A DNA stretch of 64,000 nt from Edaphobacter sp. 4G125 (GCF_014274685.1 NZ_CP060393.1:1795501-1859500), one strand, 5' to 3'; shown: positions 35,803 through 44,664, counted from the stretch's first letter. Notes: a model not told the origin generated them from the sequence alone. Made by a program: numbers and translations.

Positions 35803-36813
35803 TTAGCTGCGGACGCGAATGACGATCTTGCCGAAAGCTCCTTCTTCAAGACGGTCAAAGGCATGGCGAGCGTCGGCAAATGAGTAGACCGAATCGATAA
35901 CAGGGTGGAGCTTTACCTCATCGAATTTGCGCAGCATGTCTTCGAGCGCGCGACGGGGTCCGACGGAGATGCCGCGTAGGATGCCGTGTTTCTGGATGAG
36001 ACTGAAGAGCGGAATGGTGGCGTCGAAGCCATCGATGATGCCGATGATGGAGATCTGTCCTTCGGGGCGGATGGCCTTGATGGAGCGGGCGACATTTGGG
36101 CCGCCGACGACCTCGAGGACCTGATCAACACCTTGGTTATTTGTGAGTGTCAAAGCCTCTTTTTCCCAGTCAGGATGGGTCTTGTAGTTAATGGTGTGGG
36201 TGGCACCGAGGGCTTTGGCGCGCTCTAGTTTTTCGTCACTGGACGAGGTGACGATCGTAGTGGCCCCGAGGGCGGAGGCGATCTGAAGGCCGAAGAGGGA
36301 GACTCCACCGGTACCTTGAAGGAGGACGGTCTGGCTGGAGGAGAGACGGCCTTGTTCGACGAGCGAGTACCAGGCAGTGAGTCCGGCGCAGGGAAGCGCG
36401 GCTGCTTCGTCGTTGGTGAGGTAGGACGGCGCGAGGGCCAGAGCGTGCTCGGTGAGCACGAGATATTCGGCGAGCGCTCCGGGAATGATGTTGCCGAGAG
36501 TGTAGAGGGTCTCCTTGGCGGTCGGGTGGCCGTCGATCCAGCGTGTGCAGTAGTTGGTGACGACACGGTCGCCGACCTTGAAACGGGAGGTATCAGGGCC
36601 AAGGGAAACGATCTCTCCGACAGCATCGGCTACCTGGGTCATGGGGAACTCAAGGTGAGGGTTGTAGGTACCGTCATAGAGCAGCTTGTCACGATAGTTG
36701 AGCGCGACAGAGGATACGCGAATAAGAACTTCACCAGGACCGGGAGTGGGTTCAGGGATGTCGTTGAGGACGAGATTTTCGCGACCGAAGGCCTTAAGCT
36801 GCCATGCTTTCAT
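35803..36813 (-). CDS. Medium-chain dehydrogenase/reductase, zinc-independent quinone-reductase type
   Basis: 336 residues from the ATG at 36813 (GGAGG upstream); a longer frame to 36858 crosses the operator. MDR family: the N-terminal GroES-like domain has 'PTPGPGEVLIRVSSVALNYRD' and the NAD(P)-binding loop is 'LLQGTGGVSLFGLQIASALGA' split after GGVSLF. The four-Cys structural zinc cluster is absent, so it resembles NADPH:quinone or alkenal reductases. It is divergent from an ArsR-type regulator with an operator of the form GTTCGAAT-AA-ATTCGAAC between them, which implies substrate-inducible control. Confidence 0.9.
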   Translation of the reverse strand: MKAWQLKAFGRENLVLNDIPEPTPGPGEVLIRVSSVALNYRDKLLYDGTYNPHLEFPMTQVADAVGEIVSLGPDTSRFKVGDRVVTNYCTRWIDGHPTAKETLYTLGNIIPGALAEYLVLTEHALALAPSYLTNDEAAALPCAGLTAWYSLVEQGRLSSSQTVLLQGTGGVSLFGLQIASALGATTIVTSSSDEKLERAKALGATHTINYKTHPDWEKEALTLTNNQGVDQVLEVVGGPNVARSIKAIRPEGQISIIGIIDGFDATIPLFSLIQKHGILRGISVGPRRALEDMLRKFDEVKLHPVIDSVYSFADARHAFDRLEEGAFGKIVIRVRS

Positions 36814-36837
36814 TGTTGGTTCCTCCCTCAATCGATA

Positions 36838-36866
36838 GTTCGAATAAATTCGAACCATCGTATAAT
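36838..36866. promoter_or_regulatory. Divergent operator/promoter of the oxidoreductase and ArsR genes
   Basis: Perfect inverted repeat GTTCGAAT-AA-ATTCGAAC (36838-36855), followed by TATAAT (36861-36866), a consensus -10 for the ArsR gene, and a further half-site CGAACTAT (36867-36874). A dimeric ArsR binding here would block both promoters. Confidence 0.7.
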
Positions 36867-36915
36867 CGAACTATGAACGAGACGACGCCGTCTTGTCAAA
36901 TCATGGGAGAGTAAG

Positions 36916-37218
36916 ATGCCGATCTTTTTACCGAAGGAGCCGTCCCGGAAGGAGTTGCTGCTGACGGCAGTGCTATACGCGCTGAGCGATGAGATTCGTT
37001 TGGGAATTGTGCGTCAGCTGGCGGAGAGGGGAGAGCAGGCTTGCGGGGTGTTCGAGGTAGACCGGCCGAAGTCGTCGCTTTCGCACCACTTCAGGGTGTT
37101 GCGGGAGTCGGGGGTGGTGTCGACGAGGAAAGATGGAAAGACGCTTTTGAACACGCTGCGACGGGAGGACCTGGAAGCGAGATTTCCGGGTTTTTTGAAG
37201 GCAGTGCTGAAAGGTTAG
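36916..37218 (+). CDS. ArsR family transcriptional regulator (HTH_20-like)
   Basis: 100 residues. 'LYALSDEIRLGIVRQLAERGEQACGVFEV' is the first part of the winged helix and 'PKSSLSHHFRVLRESGVVSTRKDGK' the recognition helix and wing. Two Cys/His positions (Cys near 43, two His in SHHFR) do not form a clear metal site. GGGAGAG precedes the ATG. It is divergent from the oxidoreductase at 35803-36813 and probably represses it through the palindrome at 36838. Confidence 0.9.
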   Translation: MPIFLPKEPSRKELLLTAVLYALSDEIRLGIVRQLAERGEQACGVFEVDRPKSSLSHHFRVLRESGVVSTRKDGKTLLNTLRREDLEARFPGFLKAVLKG

Positions 37219-37226
37219 TTGTCAGC

Positions 37227-37365
37227 TGCAGGTTGTCAGTTGCGGATGAGCAAACTGGTGTCGGTATGACGAGCAAGCCGCAGATCCTTCGACTCCGGCT
37301 GCGCCTTCACTCAGGATGACACTTTGAAATTAGCAACTGATAACCAGCAAAACCGACAACCTGCA
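37227..37365. repeat. Inverted-repeat-flanked element carrying family 1 repeat copy 5
   Basis: TGCAGGTTGTC (37227-37237) is the reverse complement of GACAACCTGCA (37355-37365), and GGTTGTCAGTTGC (37231-37243) pairs with GCAACTGATAACC (37333-37345, one mismatch). Between them sits 'CCGCAGATCCTTCGACTC' ... 'CACTCAGGATGACACTT' (37278-37324). The nested arms with an internal palindrome resemble a small non-autonomous element. Located between the ArsR gene and metG. Confidence 0.55.
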
Positions 37366-37378
37366 ATTGCAACACTAC

Positions 37379-39763
37379 TTACTTCAATCGTGAGCCAAGT
37401 TCGATCTCATCGCCTTCGGCAAAAGTGGCGAGGATGGGCTTGCCGTCTTCACCGTGCGAGGCTGCGAGCAGCATGCCATGGGATTCGAAGCCGCGCATCT
37501 TGCGGGGGGCGAGGTTCGCAACGATGATGATGCGGCGTCCAATGAGATCTTCAGGTGTGTACCACTGGGCGATTCCGGAGAGGATCTGGCGCTTCTCGTA
37601 GCCGAGGTCAACCTCGAGGCGGAGGAGTTTATCGGCCTTGGGAATGCGCTCGGCGACGAGCACCTTTGCGACGCGGAGATCGATCTTGACGAAGTCGTCG
37701 ATGGCGATCTGTGGAGTGGATTCGGCGGCGGCGAAGATCCCCGAAGCAGGCGCTTCAGTGTGAGGTGCGGGAGGTTTGGCAAGCTCGGGAACAGGGGCGG
37801 AAGAGGCCCCAACCTGTGCGCCAGGATTCTCGTGTGGGAGCTCGCTGGTGCGCGGAGCTGCTCCGGGATGCGTGGAGTCGGCGGGCGCAGGTTTGGTGTG
37901 GGTGGTCTTCTCGTCGACGAACTTAGAGAGCACGGGAGGAGTGGGCGTCTGTTCGGAGTCGGTCATGGTCTGAATGAGTTCCTTGGGTGCGCGAGGGAAG
38001 ATGGGGCCGAGCGATCCGAGTTTCGTGCCGGGTTTGAGGCCGCCCCATTGGAGGTTGTTGAGTTCGCCGTTGCGCGCTGCAACTTCGATATCGCCGAGGC
38101 CAAGCTGAGCCCATACCTTCGCGGTGGAGTAAGGGAGGATGGGGTAGAGCAGGGCGGTGATGACGCGGATGGCTTCGGCAGTGGTGGAAAGAATGGCGCA
38201 CAGATCTTCCTTTGCAGCAGGTTCATCCGACTTGGCGAGTTTCCACGGTGTTCCGAAGGAGAAGAAACCATCGACTCCAGTAATGAAGGCAGCAATGTTG
38301 GTGAGCACACGGGTGAAGCGAAGAGCGGCGAAGTCGTCGGCAGTGCTATCGATGAGGACGACGGCAGAGCCTGCGATCTTGTTGGCCGCCTCGGCGAGTG
38401 CGTCGGTGGCGGGCGAGGTCAGGCCAGGGTGCGTGGCATCGAGGTTCTTCTCGATCATGGTCAGCGTGCGGCTGACTAGATTGCCGTATCCGTTAGCGAG
38501 GTCGGAGTTGTAGCGCTGAACGAGGGCATCGAAGGAGAAGGATCCGTCCTGGCCGAAGGGGATCTCGCGGAGGAGGAAATAGCGGAGGACATCGGAGCCG
38601 AAGAGGTCCTGCTCAGCGTGAGTGCTATCTGGAAATAGGCTGGCGTACACAAGGTTTCCGAAGGCATCGAGGATGGTTTCGGTGCGGACGATGTTGCCGC
38701 GCGACTTGGACATCTTCGACTCTTCGAAGAGGAGCCAACCGTGAGCTTGAACTTTCCTGGGTAGAGGAAGGCCTGCAGCGAGGAGGAAGGCCGGCCAGTA
38801 GACACAATGGAAGCGGATGATCTCCTTGCCGACGAGGTGGATGTCAGCGGGCCAGAACTTTTCCAGCTTTGCTTTGTCTTCTGGATTATCGCTGCCATAA
38901 CCGATAGCGGTCATGTAATTGGCCAGCGCATCAAGCCATACATAGATGACGTGTTTCTTCTGGGAGGTGCTGGCGGCGGGCTCGGGAACGGGGATCCCCC
39001 AATCGAAGGAGCTGCGCGAGATGGAAAGGTCTTTGAGGACTCCTGGGATGTAAGGGTTGCCGCCAGGTGTGTATGCAGGCTCATCAACTCTCGTAAACTC
39101 GATTTCTTCAGCCGTTTTGCCGCTGTTTGGAAGCCATACACCCTCATCCTTTCCTATTTGGTTTACAGGTCCGCGGAGAAAGCTGAGGACTTCGTTGCGG
39201 CGGGATTCGGGCTCGATGCAGAAGTCGCCGGATTCAATGAGATCGATGAGCTGCGACTGAAATGCGCTGAGGCGGAAGTAGAAGTTCTCTTCGGTGACGG
39301 TCTCGGTGGGTTTGCCGTCGGGGCCGATGGTTCCGGGAGGGCCATCGACGAACATTTCTTCACCGACGGAGTACTGTCCGGTGTAGGTGTCGAGATAGAT
39401 GTGGCCACGTGAGTAGAGTTCGCCGAAGAGTTTCTGAACACCCTGGACGTGACGGGGCTCAGTGGTGCGGATGTAGTCGTTGTTGGTGATGCCCATGCGC
39501 TGCCAGAGAGCGCGGAACTGAGCAGAGACTTCATCGGTAAACTGCTGCGGGGTGATCCCAGCGGCCTGGGCAGAACGCTGCACCTTTTGGCCATGTTCAT
39601 CGGTTCCGGTGAGGAACCAGACGTTATCTTCGCCGAGGAGCGCACGCTGACGGCGGGCGATGACGTCGGCCGCAATAGTGGTATAGGCGTGGCCGATGTG
39701 TGGGCGCGCGTTGACGTAATAGATCGGCGTAGTGACGTAGAACTTGTTCTGCTTGTCGGACAT
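37379..39763 (-). CDS. metG: Methionyl-tRNA synthetase
   Basis: 794 residues. Class I synthetase that charges tRNA-Met. The HIGH motif is at 'ARPHIGHAY' (about residues 19-27) and KMSKS at 'ESKMSKSRGN'. The zinc knuckle Cys residues between the halves of the Rossmann fold are absent ('QYSVGEEMFV'), as in the Bacillus-type enzyme. A C-terminal tRNA-binding (EMAP/OB-fold) domain covers the last 110 residues ('DDFVKIDLRVAKVLVAERIP', 'KLLRLEVDLG'), joined by a Pro/Ala/Thr-rich linker of about 70 residues, longer than usual. Single gene. Confidence 0.95.
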   Translation of the reverse strand: MSDKQNKFYVTTPIYYVNARPHIGHAYTTIAADVIARRQRALLGEDNVWFLTGTDEHGQKVQRSAQAAGITPQQFTDEVSAQFRALWQRMGITNNDYIRTTEPRHVQGVQKLFGELYSRGHIYLDTYTGQYSVGEEMFVDGPPGTIGPDGKPTETVTEENFYFRLSAFQSQLIDLIESGDFCIEPESRRNEVLSFLRGPVNQIGKDEGVWLPNSGKTAEEIEFTRVDEPAYTPGGNPYIPGVLKDLSISRSSFDWGIPVPEPAASTSQKKHVIYVWLDALANYMTAIGYGSDNPEDKAKLEKFWPADIHLVGKEIIRFHCVYWPAFLLAAGLPLPRKVQAHGWLLFEESKMSKSRGNIVRTETILDAFGNLVYASLFPDSTHAEQDLFGSDVLRYFLLREIPFGQDGSFSFDALVQRYNSDLANGYGNLVSRTLTMIEKNLDATHPGLTSPATDALAEAANKIAGSAVVLIDSTADDFAALRFTRVLTNIAAFITGVDGFFSFGTPWKLAKSDEPAAKEDLCAILSTTAEAIRVITALLYPILPYSTAKVWAQLGLGDIEVAARNGELNNLQWGGLKPGTKLGSLGPIFPRAPKELIQTMTDSEQTPTPPVLSKFVDEKTTHTKPAPADSTHPGAAPRTSELPHENPGAQVGASSAPVPELAKPPAPHTEAPASGIFAAAESTPQIAIDDFVKIDLRVAKVLVAERIPKADKLLRLEVDLGYEKRQILSGIAQWYTPEDLIGRRIIIVANLAPRKMRGFESHGMLLAASHGEDGKPILATFAEGDEIELGSRLK

Positions 39764-39840
39764 GGGGCGTAAAGGTCAGTTTATCAGGGGAAGAAGAGGT
39801 ACCCCATTTACGGGAATAGGGTACCTGAGCAATTTCTGAC

Positions 39841-40191
39841 TTATTCAGACCAGACGGCTAAATGATTGCCATCGGGATCGAGGAAGTGAAAGCGCCGTCC
39901 ACCCGGAAAAGCAAAGATCTCCTTATGGATGGTGCCTCCGGCAGCTTTCACCGAGGCTAGAGTGGCTTCGAGGTCGCGGCTGTAGAGGATGACTCGGGCG
40001 CCGCCAGAATCGACCCGCTCGGCTCTCGTAAAGCCGCCTTCAAGATTTCCGTCACTGAAAGAGATGTAGTCCTCTCCCCAGCCCTGAAAGGTCCACCCAA
40101 AGACTCTGGAGTAAAAGCCCTTGATCGCTTGCGGATCTTTGCAGGGAAATTCGATGTAGTTGATCGCGTGGTGCTTGTGATGCCCAGTCAT
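39841..40191 (-). CDS. VOC/glyoxalase-fold protein
   Basis: 116 residues with a strong ribosome binding site (AAGGAG, 6 nt before the ATG). Glyoxalase fold: 'HHAINYIEFPCKDPQAIKGFYSRVFGW' split at the start, 'GGARVILYSRDLEATLASVKAAGG' in the second module and 'RFHFLDPDGNHLAVW' at the end. Resembles proteins annotated as CFP32/27 kDa antigen-like. Function unknown; single gene. Confidence 0.88.
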   Translation of the reverse strand: MTGHHKHHAINYIEFPCKDPQAIKGFYSRVFGWTFQGWGEDYISFSDGNLEGGFTRAERVDSGGARVILYSRDLEATLASVKAAGGTIHKEIFAFPGGRRFHFLDPDGNHLAVWSE

Positions 40192-40388
40192 GATGTACTC
40201 CTTCGGTTAAGAGGCTGATTTGAGCGCAAGATCACTGCGCCCGCATGGCCTCCGTTCACAACGCTGCGGGTTGAGGTTGTGAGTAGAGTCTCCTGACTGG
40301 AACCTGAACCGTGAGAGCGGGCGGAGACTGCCGAGGTACGGTTACAGGGTATTCGGGCACCCGGTGATTCGCAAATGAGATGTGTGGA

Positions 40389-41141
40389 TTAGTCGGTGAC
40401 CGTCTCGACGGCGTCGGCAGACTGTGAGATCTGTTCGATCTCTGCTGCCTGGGCAGTGCGGGCAAGGTTGAGGTGTTTTTCCATCGCTTCGCGTGCGTGA
40501 TTCGGATTGTGCGACCGGATGGCACGGAAGACCTCGCGGTGCATCTCAGCGGATTCCTTCAAGTCCTTGGCGTTCTGGACGGTCTTGGAGCGATATTCGT
40601 AGAGATTGGCCGTGATGGTTTCCATGAGCGCAGCCAGAATAGGGTTTCCTGCAGCACGGGCGATGGTGCGGTGGAATCGCACATCGTGGATGAGGTACTC
40701 CTGAGGATCGGTGATGGCGGCGTACATCTCGGCGACCTCTTCTGCAAGTTCGGCGACATGTTCATCGGTGGCGCGCTCGGCGGCAAGGGCGGCGATGGAA
40801 GACTCGAGGACAAGGCGGGCTTCGAACATCTGCCAGGGAAGGAAGCCGTGGAGAACTCCGAGAACAGAGAGCGAGCTGGAGTCGAGGGCGGGAGGGCCGC
40901 TGGAGACGAAGGTTCCTGCACCATGGCGGCTCTTGAGCACTCCCATGGCAGAGAGGAAGCCGATACCGGCGCGGAGGCTGGAGCGGCTGATCTTAAGCTT
41001 GCGAGCTAACTCCCGCTCGGGGGGAAGGCGATCGCCGGGTTTGACCTCACCTGAGGCGATGAGAGAGCGAACATGCTCGACGACCTGCATGGTGAGCTGG
41101 CTGTGCGGGGTAGCGTCGCTGACGGTCTCTTTTTTAATCAA
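40389..41141 (-). CDS. FadR-subfamily GntR transcriptional regulator
   Basis: About 250 residues. I use the TTG at 41141 (GAGG lies 6 nt upstream); a TTG at 41153 is in frame but lacks a binding site. N-terminal winged helix 'VRSLIASGEVKPGDRLPPERELARKL' split, 'SRSSLRAGIGFLSAMGVL' as recognition region, then an FCD effector domain (about residues 85-230, 'EARLVLESSIAALAAERA', 'LIHDVRFHRTIARAAGNPIL') whose Asp/His residues usually bind a metal and a carboxylate ligand. No obvious target gene adjoins; upstream CACTC-AATTAAAC-GAGTG (41156-41173) may be its operator. Confidence 0.88.
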   Translation of the reverse strand: MIKKETVSDATPHSQLTMQVVEHVRSLIASGEVKPGDRLPPERELARKLKISRSSLRAGIGFLSAMGVLKSRHGAGTFVSSGPPALDSSSLSVLGVLHGFLPWQMFEARLVLESSIAALAAERATDEHVAELAEEVAEMYAAITDPQEYLIHDVRFHRTIARAAGNPILAALMETITANLYEYRSKTVQNAKDLKESAEMHREVFRAIRSHNPNHAREAMEKHLNLARTAQAAEIEQISQSADAVETVTD

Positions 41142-41364
41142 GAAAATCCTCAATCACTCAATTAAACGAGTGGGAGAAGGGTAACACGGAGGAAAGGGGA
41201 AGAGCTAAAGACGAGGCAGGGTGTGCGTGAGATCCACTCAAATTTGTGATGGATAGAGAGCCAGGTTATTGACAAGTTCTTAGCGGCTGGGAGAACACAT
41301 TTCTTATGCGTCAGGAAAGATGGAAGAGCTTCGTACTAGACTTGAATCGTCGCAGGAGGTTTCG

Positions 41365-42408
41365 GTGCGGAAGTTCGGTTGCCATCGGAAGATTGGGGAG
41401 TGGGGCGGGATGGTGGCGCTCACGGTGATGTTGGCGTGTAGCGTGGCAGCTCGTGGTGAGAAGTGCACGACACAGTCTGCGATGACGGAGAGCGATCGCA
41501 ACGCCCTGGCCGAGGCAGCTCGTGGAATGGCCGAGAAGGTTTTGGTGAACGATGCCGCAGGTCTGCAGGCGATCACGATTGATCAGTATGCGAAAGATTT
41601 TTCTGCGATTCAGGGCGCTGTAGGAAACGCTGCTGCAAAGATCAAGGGCGCGACGCTGGTGGTGGAGCAGGTGTATCTGCTGGATGCTAGCGATCTGAAA
41701 CCCGGAGCGGATGGAAAGTTCGCGACTGCTCAGTTCCCGTGCACGCTGAACCGGTCGATTGCAGAGGCAGATTTCTCCATCCCTTCGCTGCCTGCAGGCA
41801 AGTATGCTTTTGCGATCGTGGAGGCGCAGGGGATTCCTGCGCCATGGCGGTTGTCGTTTTTGATGCAGCAGGTTCAGGGGCAGTGGAAGATGGGTGGGTT
41901 TTATCCGAAGCCCATGACAGCTGCCGGACACGACGGGCTATGGTATTGGACACAGGCCAGGACGATGGCCAAGAACAAAGAGCAGTGGAACGCGTGGCTG
42001 TATTACCAGCAGGCTGAGGCGCTGCTGAATCCATCAGAAATGATTCAGAGTACGCACCTGGACAAGCTGCGGAGCGAGCAGACGGAGGTTGCTCCTCCGG
42101 CGTTGTCCGAAGGAGTCAGCGCCGATTCACCCCTAGTGGTGAAGGGAGCCGATGGAGCTGAATATCACTTCACTGGATTGGGAGTCGATGATTCTCTCGC
42201 AAAGGACAAGATCGATGTGACAGCGCGGCTCAAGGTGGACCAGATTGGAGATCCTGTGGCAGCGAGAAAGCGAAACACCGACGCGATGAACGCGCTGGTT
42301 GCGGCTTATCCCGAACTGCGCAAGGGATTTCATGGAGTGTGGGTCTTTGCAGAGGCGCCGGGACAGAGCCCATATGCGACAGAGCTGGCGATGAGCGAGA
42401 TTCATTGA
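41365..42408 (+). CDS. Secreted protein of unknown function
   Basis: 347 residues using the GTG at 41365, which has a perfect AGGAGG at 41354-41359, 5 nt upstream; an ATG at 41320 would give a 45-nt longer N-terminus before the signal. Signal peptide 'MVALTVMLACSVAARG' near residues 16-31. Mature region has 'NALAEAARGMAEKVLVNDAAGLQAI' and 'WRLSFLMQQVQGQWKMGGFYPKP', the latter suggesting a lipocalin-like or NTF2-like beta sheet; the C-terminal 100 residues hold 'DVTARLKVDQIGDPVAARKRNTDAMNALV'. The pattern recurs in Acidobacteriota; function unknown. Single gene. Confidence 0.72.
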   Translation: MRKFGCHRKIGEWGGMVALTVMLACSVAARGEKCTTQSAMTESDRNALAEAARGMAEKVLVNDAAGLQAITIDQYAKDFSAIQGAVGNAAAKIKGATLVVEQVYLLDASDLKPGADGKFATAQFPCTLNRSIAEADFSIPSLPAGKYAFAIVEAQGIPAPWRLSFLMQQVQGQWKMGGFYPKPMTAAGHDGLWYWTQARTMAKNKEQWNAWLYYQQAEALLNPSEMIQSTHLDKLRSEQTEVAPPALSEGVSADSPLVVKGADGAEYHFTGLGVDDSLAKDKIDVTARLKVDQIGDPVAARKRNTDAMNALVAAYPELRKGFHGVWVFAEAPGQSPYATELAMSEIH

Positions 42409-42578
42409 TTCTCCAACGGCTATTTGGTTACTAGAAACCTTTTGCGGAGATTGATTTCCTGTTTTGTTCAGAAATAATTCTCGAAATGCTATCTTGAAGA
42501 CGCCTTTGTCTTTCGTAACAGGCCAGTAAGCCTTGTTATTAAAGACGACATCCTAAAGTACAGAGAAGACAGAGGACG

Positions 42579-43226
42579 ATGGCGAATATCAGGAAGTCTT
42601 TACCCCAGGCAATTGCAGAACGGCGCGCGACTCCTAGTTTCGATGGAGCACCGATTCCGTTGGAGGATCTGAAGCAGATTCTCGACGCGGGTCTTCATGC
42701 GCCAAGTGGATACAACATGCAGCCGTGGCGCTTTGTGGTGGTTCAAGCGCCCGAGCAGAAGAAGAAGCTGCGCGCGGCCAGCTTCAACCAGGCGAAGGTG
42801 GAAGAGGCCTCTGCGGTGATTGTGGCATGCGGTGATGCCGATGGATGGCGCAAGGACCTGGACCTGATGATCCAACAGGGTCGTGAGGGAGGGATGCCCG
42901 AGAGCTACGCGGCTCAGGCCAGTACCAGCGTGTCGAACTTTCTTTCCGGATTCAGCAGAGAACAGATGCATGGGTGGCTGAACAAGCATGTGATGATTGC
43001 CCTGACTCACATGATGTTGATGGCCGAGGTGATGGGATACGACACCGCTCCGATGGAAGGTTTTGAGCAGGACAAGGTGCATGAAGTATTGCGGCTGCCG
43101 ATGAGCTACTGGGTGGTGGCGCTGCTTGGGATCGGACATCTGAAGGGGCCGGACAAGTACTACGGCGGTCGTTTTGAGATGAGCCATACGGTCTTTGGCG
43201 AAGAGTTTGGCAAGCCACTGAAGTGA
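42579..43226 (+). CDS. Nitroreductase family protein
   Basis: 215 residues. FMN-dependent NAD(P)H oxidoreductase fold: 'AIAERRATPSFDGAPIPLEDLKQIL' split, 'APSGYNMQPWRFVVVQ' (phosphate/FMN binding), and 'TAPMEGFEQDKVHEVLRLP' near the C-terminus. A central His-rich and Met-rich helix 'WLNKHVMIALTHMMLMAEVMGY' is typical. Substrate unknown. It overlaps the NUDIX gene by 4 nt (GTGA) and heads a three-gene coupled operon. Confidence 0.92.
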   Translation: MANIRKSLPQAIAERRATPSFDGAPIPLEDLKQILDAGLHAPSGYNMQPWRFVVVQAPEQKKKLRAASFNQAKVEEASAVIVACGDADGWRKDLDLMIQQGREGGMPESYAAQASTSVSNFLSGFSREQMHGWLNKHVMIALTHMMLMAEVMGYDTAPMEGFEQDKVHEVLRLPMSYWVVALLGIGHLKGPDKYYGGRFEMSHTVFGEEFGKPLK

Positions 43227-43705
43227 AAAACGAAGACACAGCTGTGAGGAGCGGGCGGGAGTATCCGCAGGCTCCGATCGTCGGCGTGGCGGCGGTGGTT
43301 GTATGTGGAGAAACGATTCTTCTTGTGCGCCGCGGTCGCGAACCGATGCGGGGAACATGGTCACTGCCGGGAGGAGCGCTCGAATTGGGCGAAACGACGG
43401 CTGAAGGAATCGTCCGCGAGGTCTGCGAAGAGGCGGGCGTCCAAGTGCGACCGGTTGAGGTCATCACCGCGCTGGATCGGATTATCCGCGATGAGGCTGG
43501 ACGAGTGCGGTTCCACTATGTACTAGTGGAGTGGCTTTGTCTCGTGGAAGAAAAAATCCTTCCAGAGTTGTTGTGTGGAGATGACGCCATCGAGGCCCGG
43601 TGGATTCCTTATAACGAGGCGTCTTTGGCCGAGTATGATCTTGGGACAGATACCCTGGATGTAATTGAGCAGGGTTGGAAGCTTGCGGAGACGAAGGCGC
43701 GATGA
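43223..43705 (+). CDS. NUDIX hydrolase
   Basis: 160 residues starting at GTG 43223 inside the nitroreductase stop region (GTGA overlap). The Nudix box GX5EX7REUXEEXGU is exact ('GGALELGETTAEGIVREVCEEAGV' region, about residues 50-73). The preceding 'RRGREPMRGTWSLPGG' is typical of ADP-ribose or nucleotide-sugar hydrolases. The specific substrate cannot be read. Its stop overlaps the alpha/beta hydrolase start by 4 nt. Confidence 0.93.
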   Translation: MKNEDTAVRSGREYPQAPIVGVAAVVVCGETILLVRRGREPMRGTWSLPGGALELGETTAEGIVREVCEEAGVQVRPVEVITALDRIIRDEAGRVRFHYVLVEWLCLVEEKILPELLCGDDAIEARWIPYNEASLAEYDLGTDTLDVIEQGWKLAETKAR

Positions 43706-44664
43706 AGATTGTGCTGCGGGTCTTGCTGGTTGTGTTGATCATCGTCGCGATTGCGGGCTTGACGTTCTATTTCAACCCTCTGTGGGTTGGCGATCAGATA
43801 ACCAGTTTTCAGCTATGGCGTGCGGGCGTGAAGAGCGAATATGTTGAGGCAGGCGGCTATCGACTGCACTACTTTGAGGCGAAGCCGACGCATGGGGACG
43901 GCGCTCCTCTGCTGCTGATTCATGGGCTTGGCGCTCGCGGCGAAGACTGGCGAGCGATGATTCCTGCGATGGCGGCGAGAGGATTCCATGTGTATGTTCC
44001 AGATCTTCCCGGGTACGGACGTTCTTCCAAGCCGAAAGATGCGGATTACTCGATCTCAATGGAAGAGAGAGCCGTCGTCGCGTTCGCGCAGGCGATTCAT
44101 CTGCCGCATGCCTTTGTCGGCGGATGGTCGATGGGTGGATGGGTGGCAATGAAGATGACGCTGGACCATCCAGAGATGGTGAATCGGCTGGTGGTTTATG
44201 ACAGCGCAGGGATTTATTTCCCGGCAGACTTCGGTTCGGAACTTTTTGTACCAACGAATGCTCCGGCAATCGCAAGATTAATGAAGATGCTTTCACCGCA
44301 TCCAAAACCGATACCGGAGTTTGTAGAGCGTGCGGTGTTGCGGAAGATTGCGCATAACAGTTGGGTGGTGGTTCGCAGCGTATCTGCGATGGCGAATGGG
44401 CGCGATCTGCTGGATTTCCGGCTAGAAAATATCCATCAGCCGACGCTGGTGGTGTGGGGATCTGCGGACGAGCTGATTCCGCTCGAGGTAGGGAAGCGAA
44501 TTCATGAGTCGATTCCCAACTCGTCGCTCAGCCTTATTAAAGGATGCGGTCACCTGGCTCCACTGGAGTGCTGGCAACCAGTGGCAGAGGCGACGGACGA
44601 GTTTCTGCGGGCGCAGCCGCCGATGCAGAGAGTGGAAAAAACCTTCTTTACATCAGGAAACTAA
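43702..44664 (+). CDS. Membrane-anchored alpha/beta hydrolase
   Basis: 320 residues from the ATG at 43702 (ATGA overlap with the NUDIX gene). N-terminal membrane anchor (residues 4-24, VLRVLLVVLIIVAIAGLTFYF). Alpha/beta-hydrolase fold: oxyanion block 'LLLIHGLGARGEDW', nucleophile elbow GWSMGG with Ser143 (residues 141-146), acid Asp256 in 'WGSADELIP', and His284 in 'GCGHLAPLE'. An esterase or lactone hydrolase facing the periplasm or cytoplasm, substrate unknown. It ends 4 nt inside the converging ubiX. Confidence 0.9.
   Translation: MKIVLRVLLVVLIIVAIAGLTFYFNPLWVGDQITSFQLWRAGVKSEYVEAGGYRLHYFEAKPTHGDGAPLLLIHGLGARGEDWRAMIPAMAARGFHVYVPDLPGYGRSSKPKDADYSISMEERAVVAFAQAIHLPHAFVGGWSMGGWVAMKMTLDHPEMVNRLVVYDSAGIYFPADFGSELFVPTNAPAIARLMKMLSPHPKPIPEFVERAVLRKIAHNSWVVVRSVSAMANGRDLLDFRLENIHQPTLVVWGSADELIPLEVGKRIHESIPNSSLSLIKGCGHLAPLECWQPVAEATDEFLRAQPPMQRVEKTFFTSGN

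Noticed and set aside
37379..39763. Missing zinc-knuckle Cys in MetG as a sign of an inactive enzyme.
   Set aside because: Bacillus-type MetG also lacks these Cys; HIGH and KMSKS motifs are intact.
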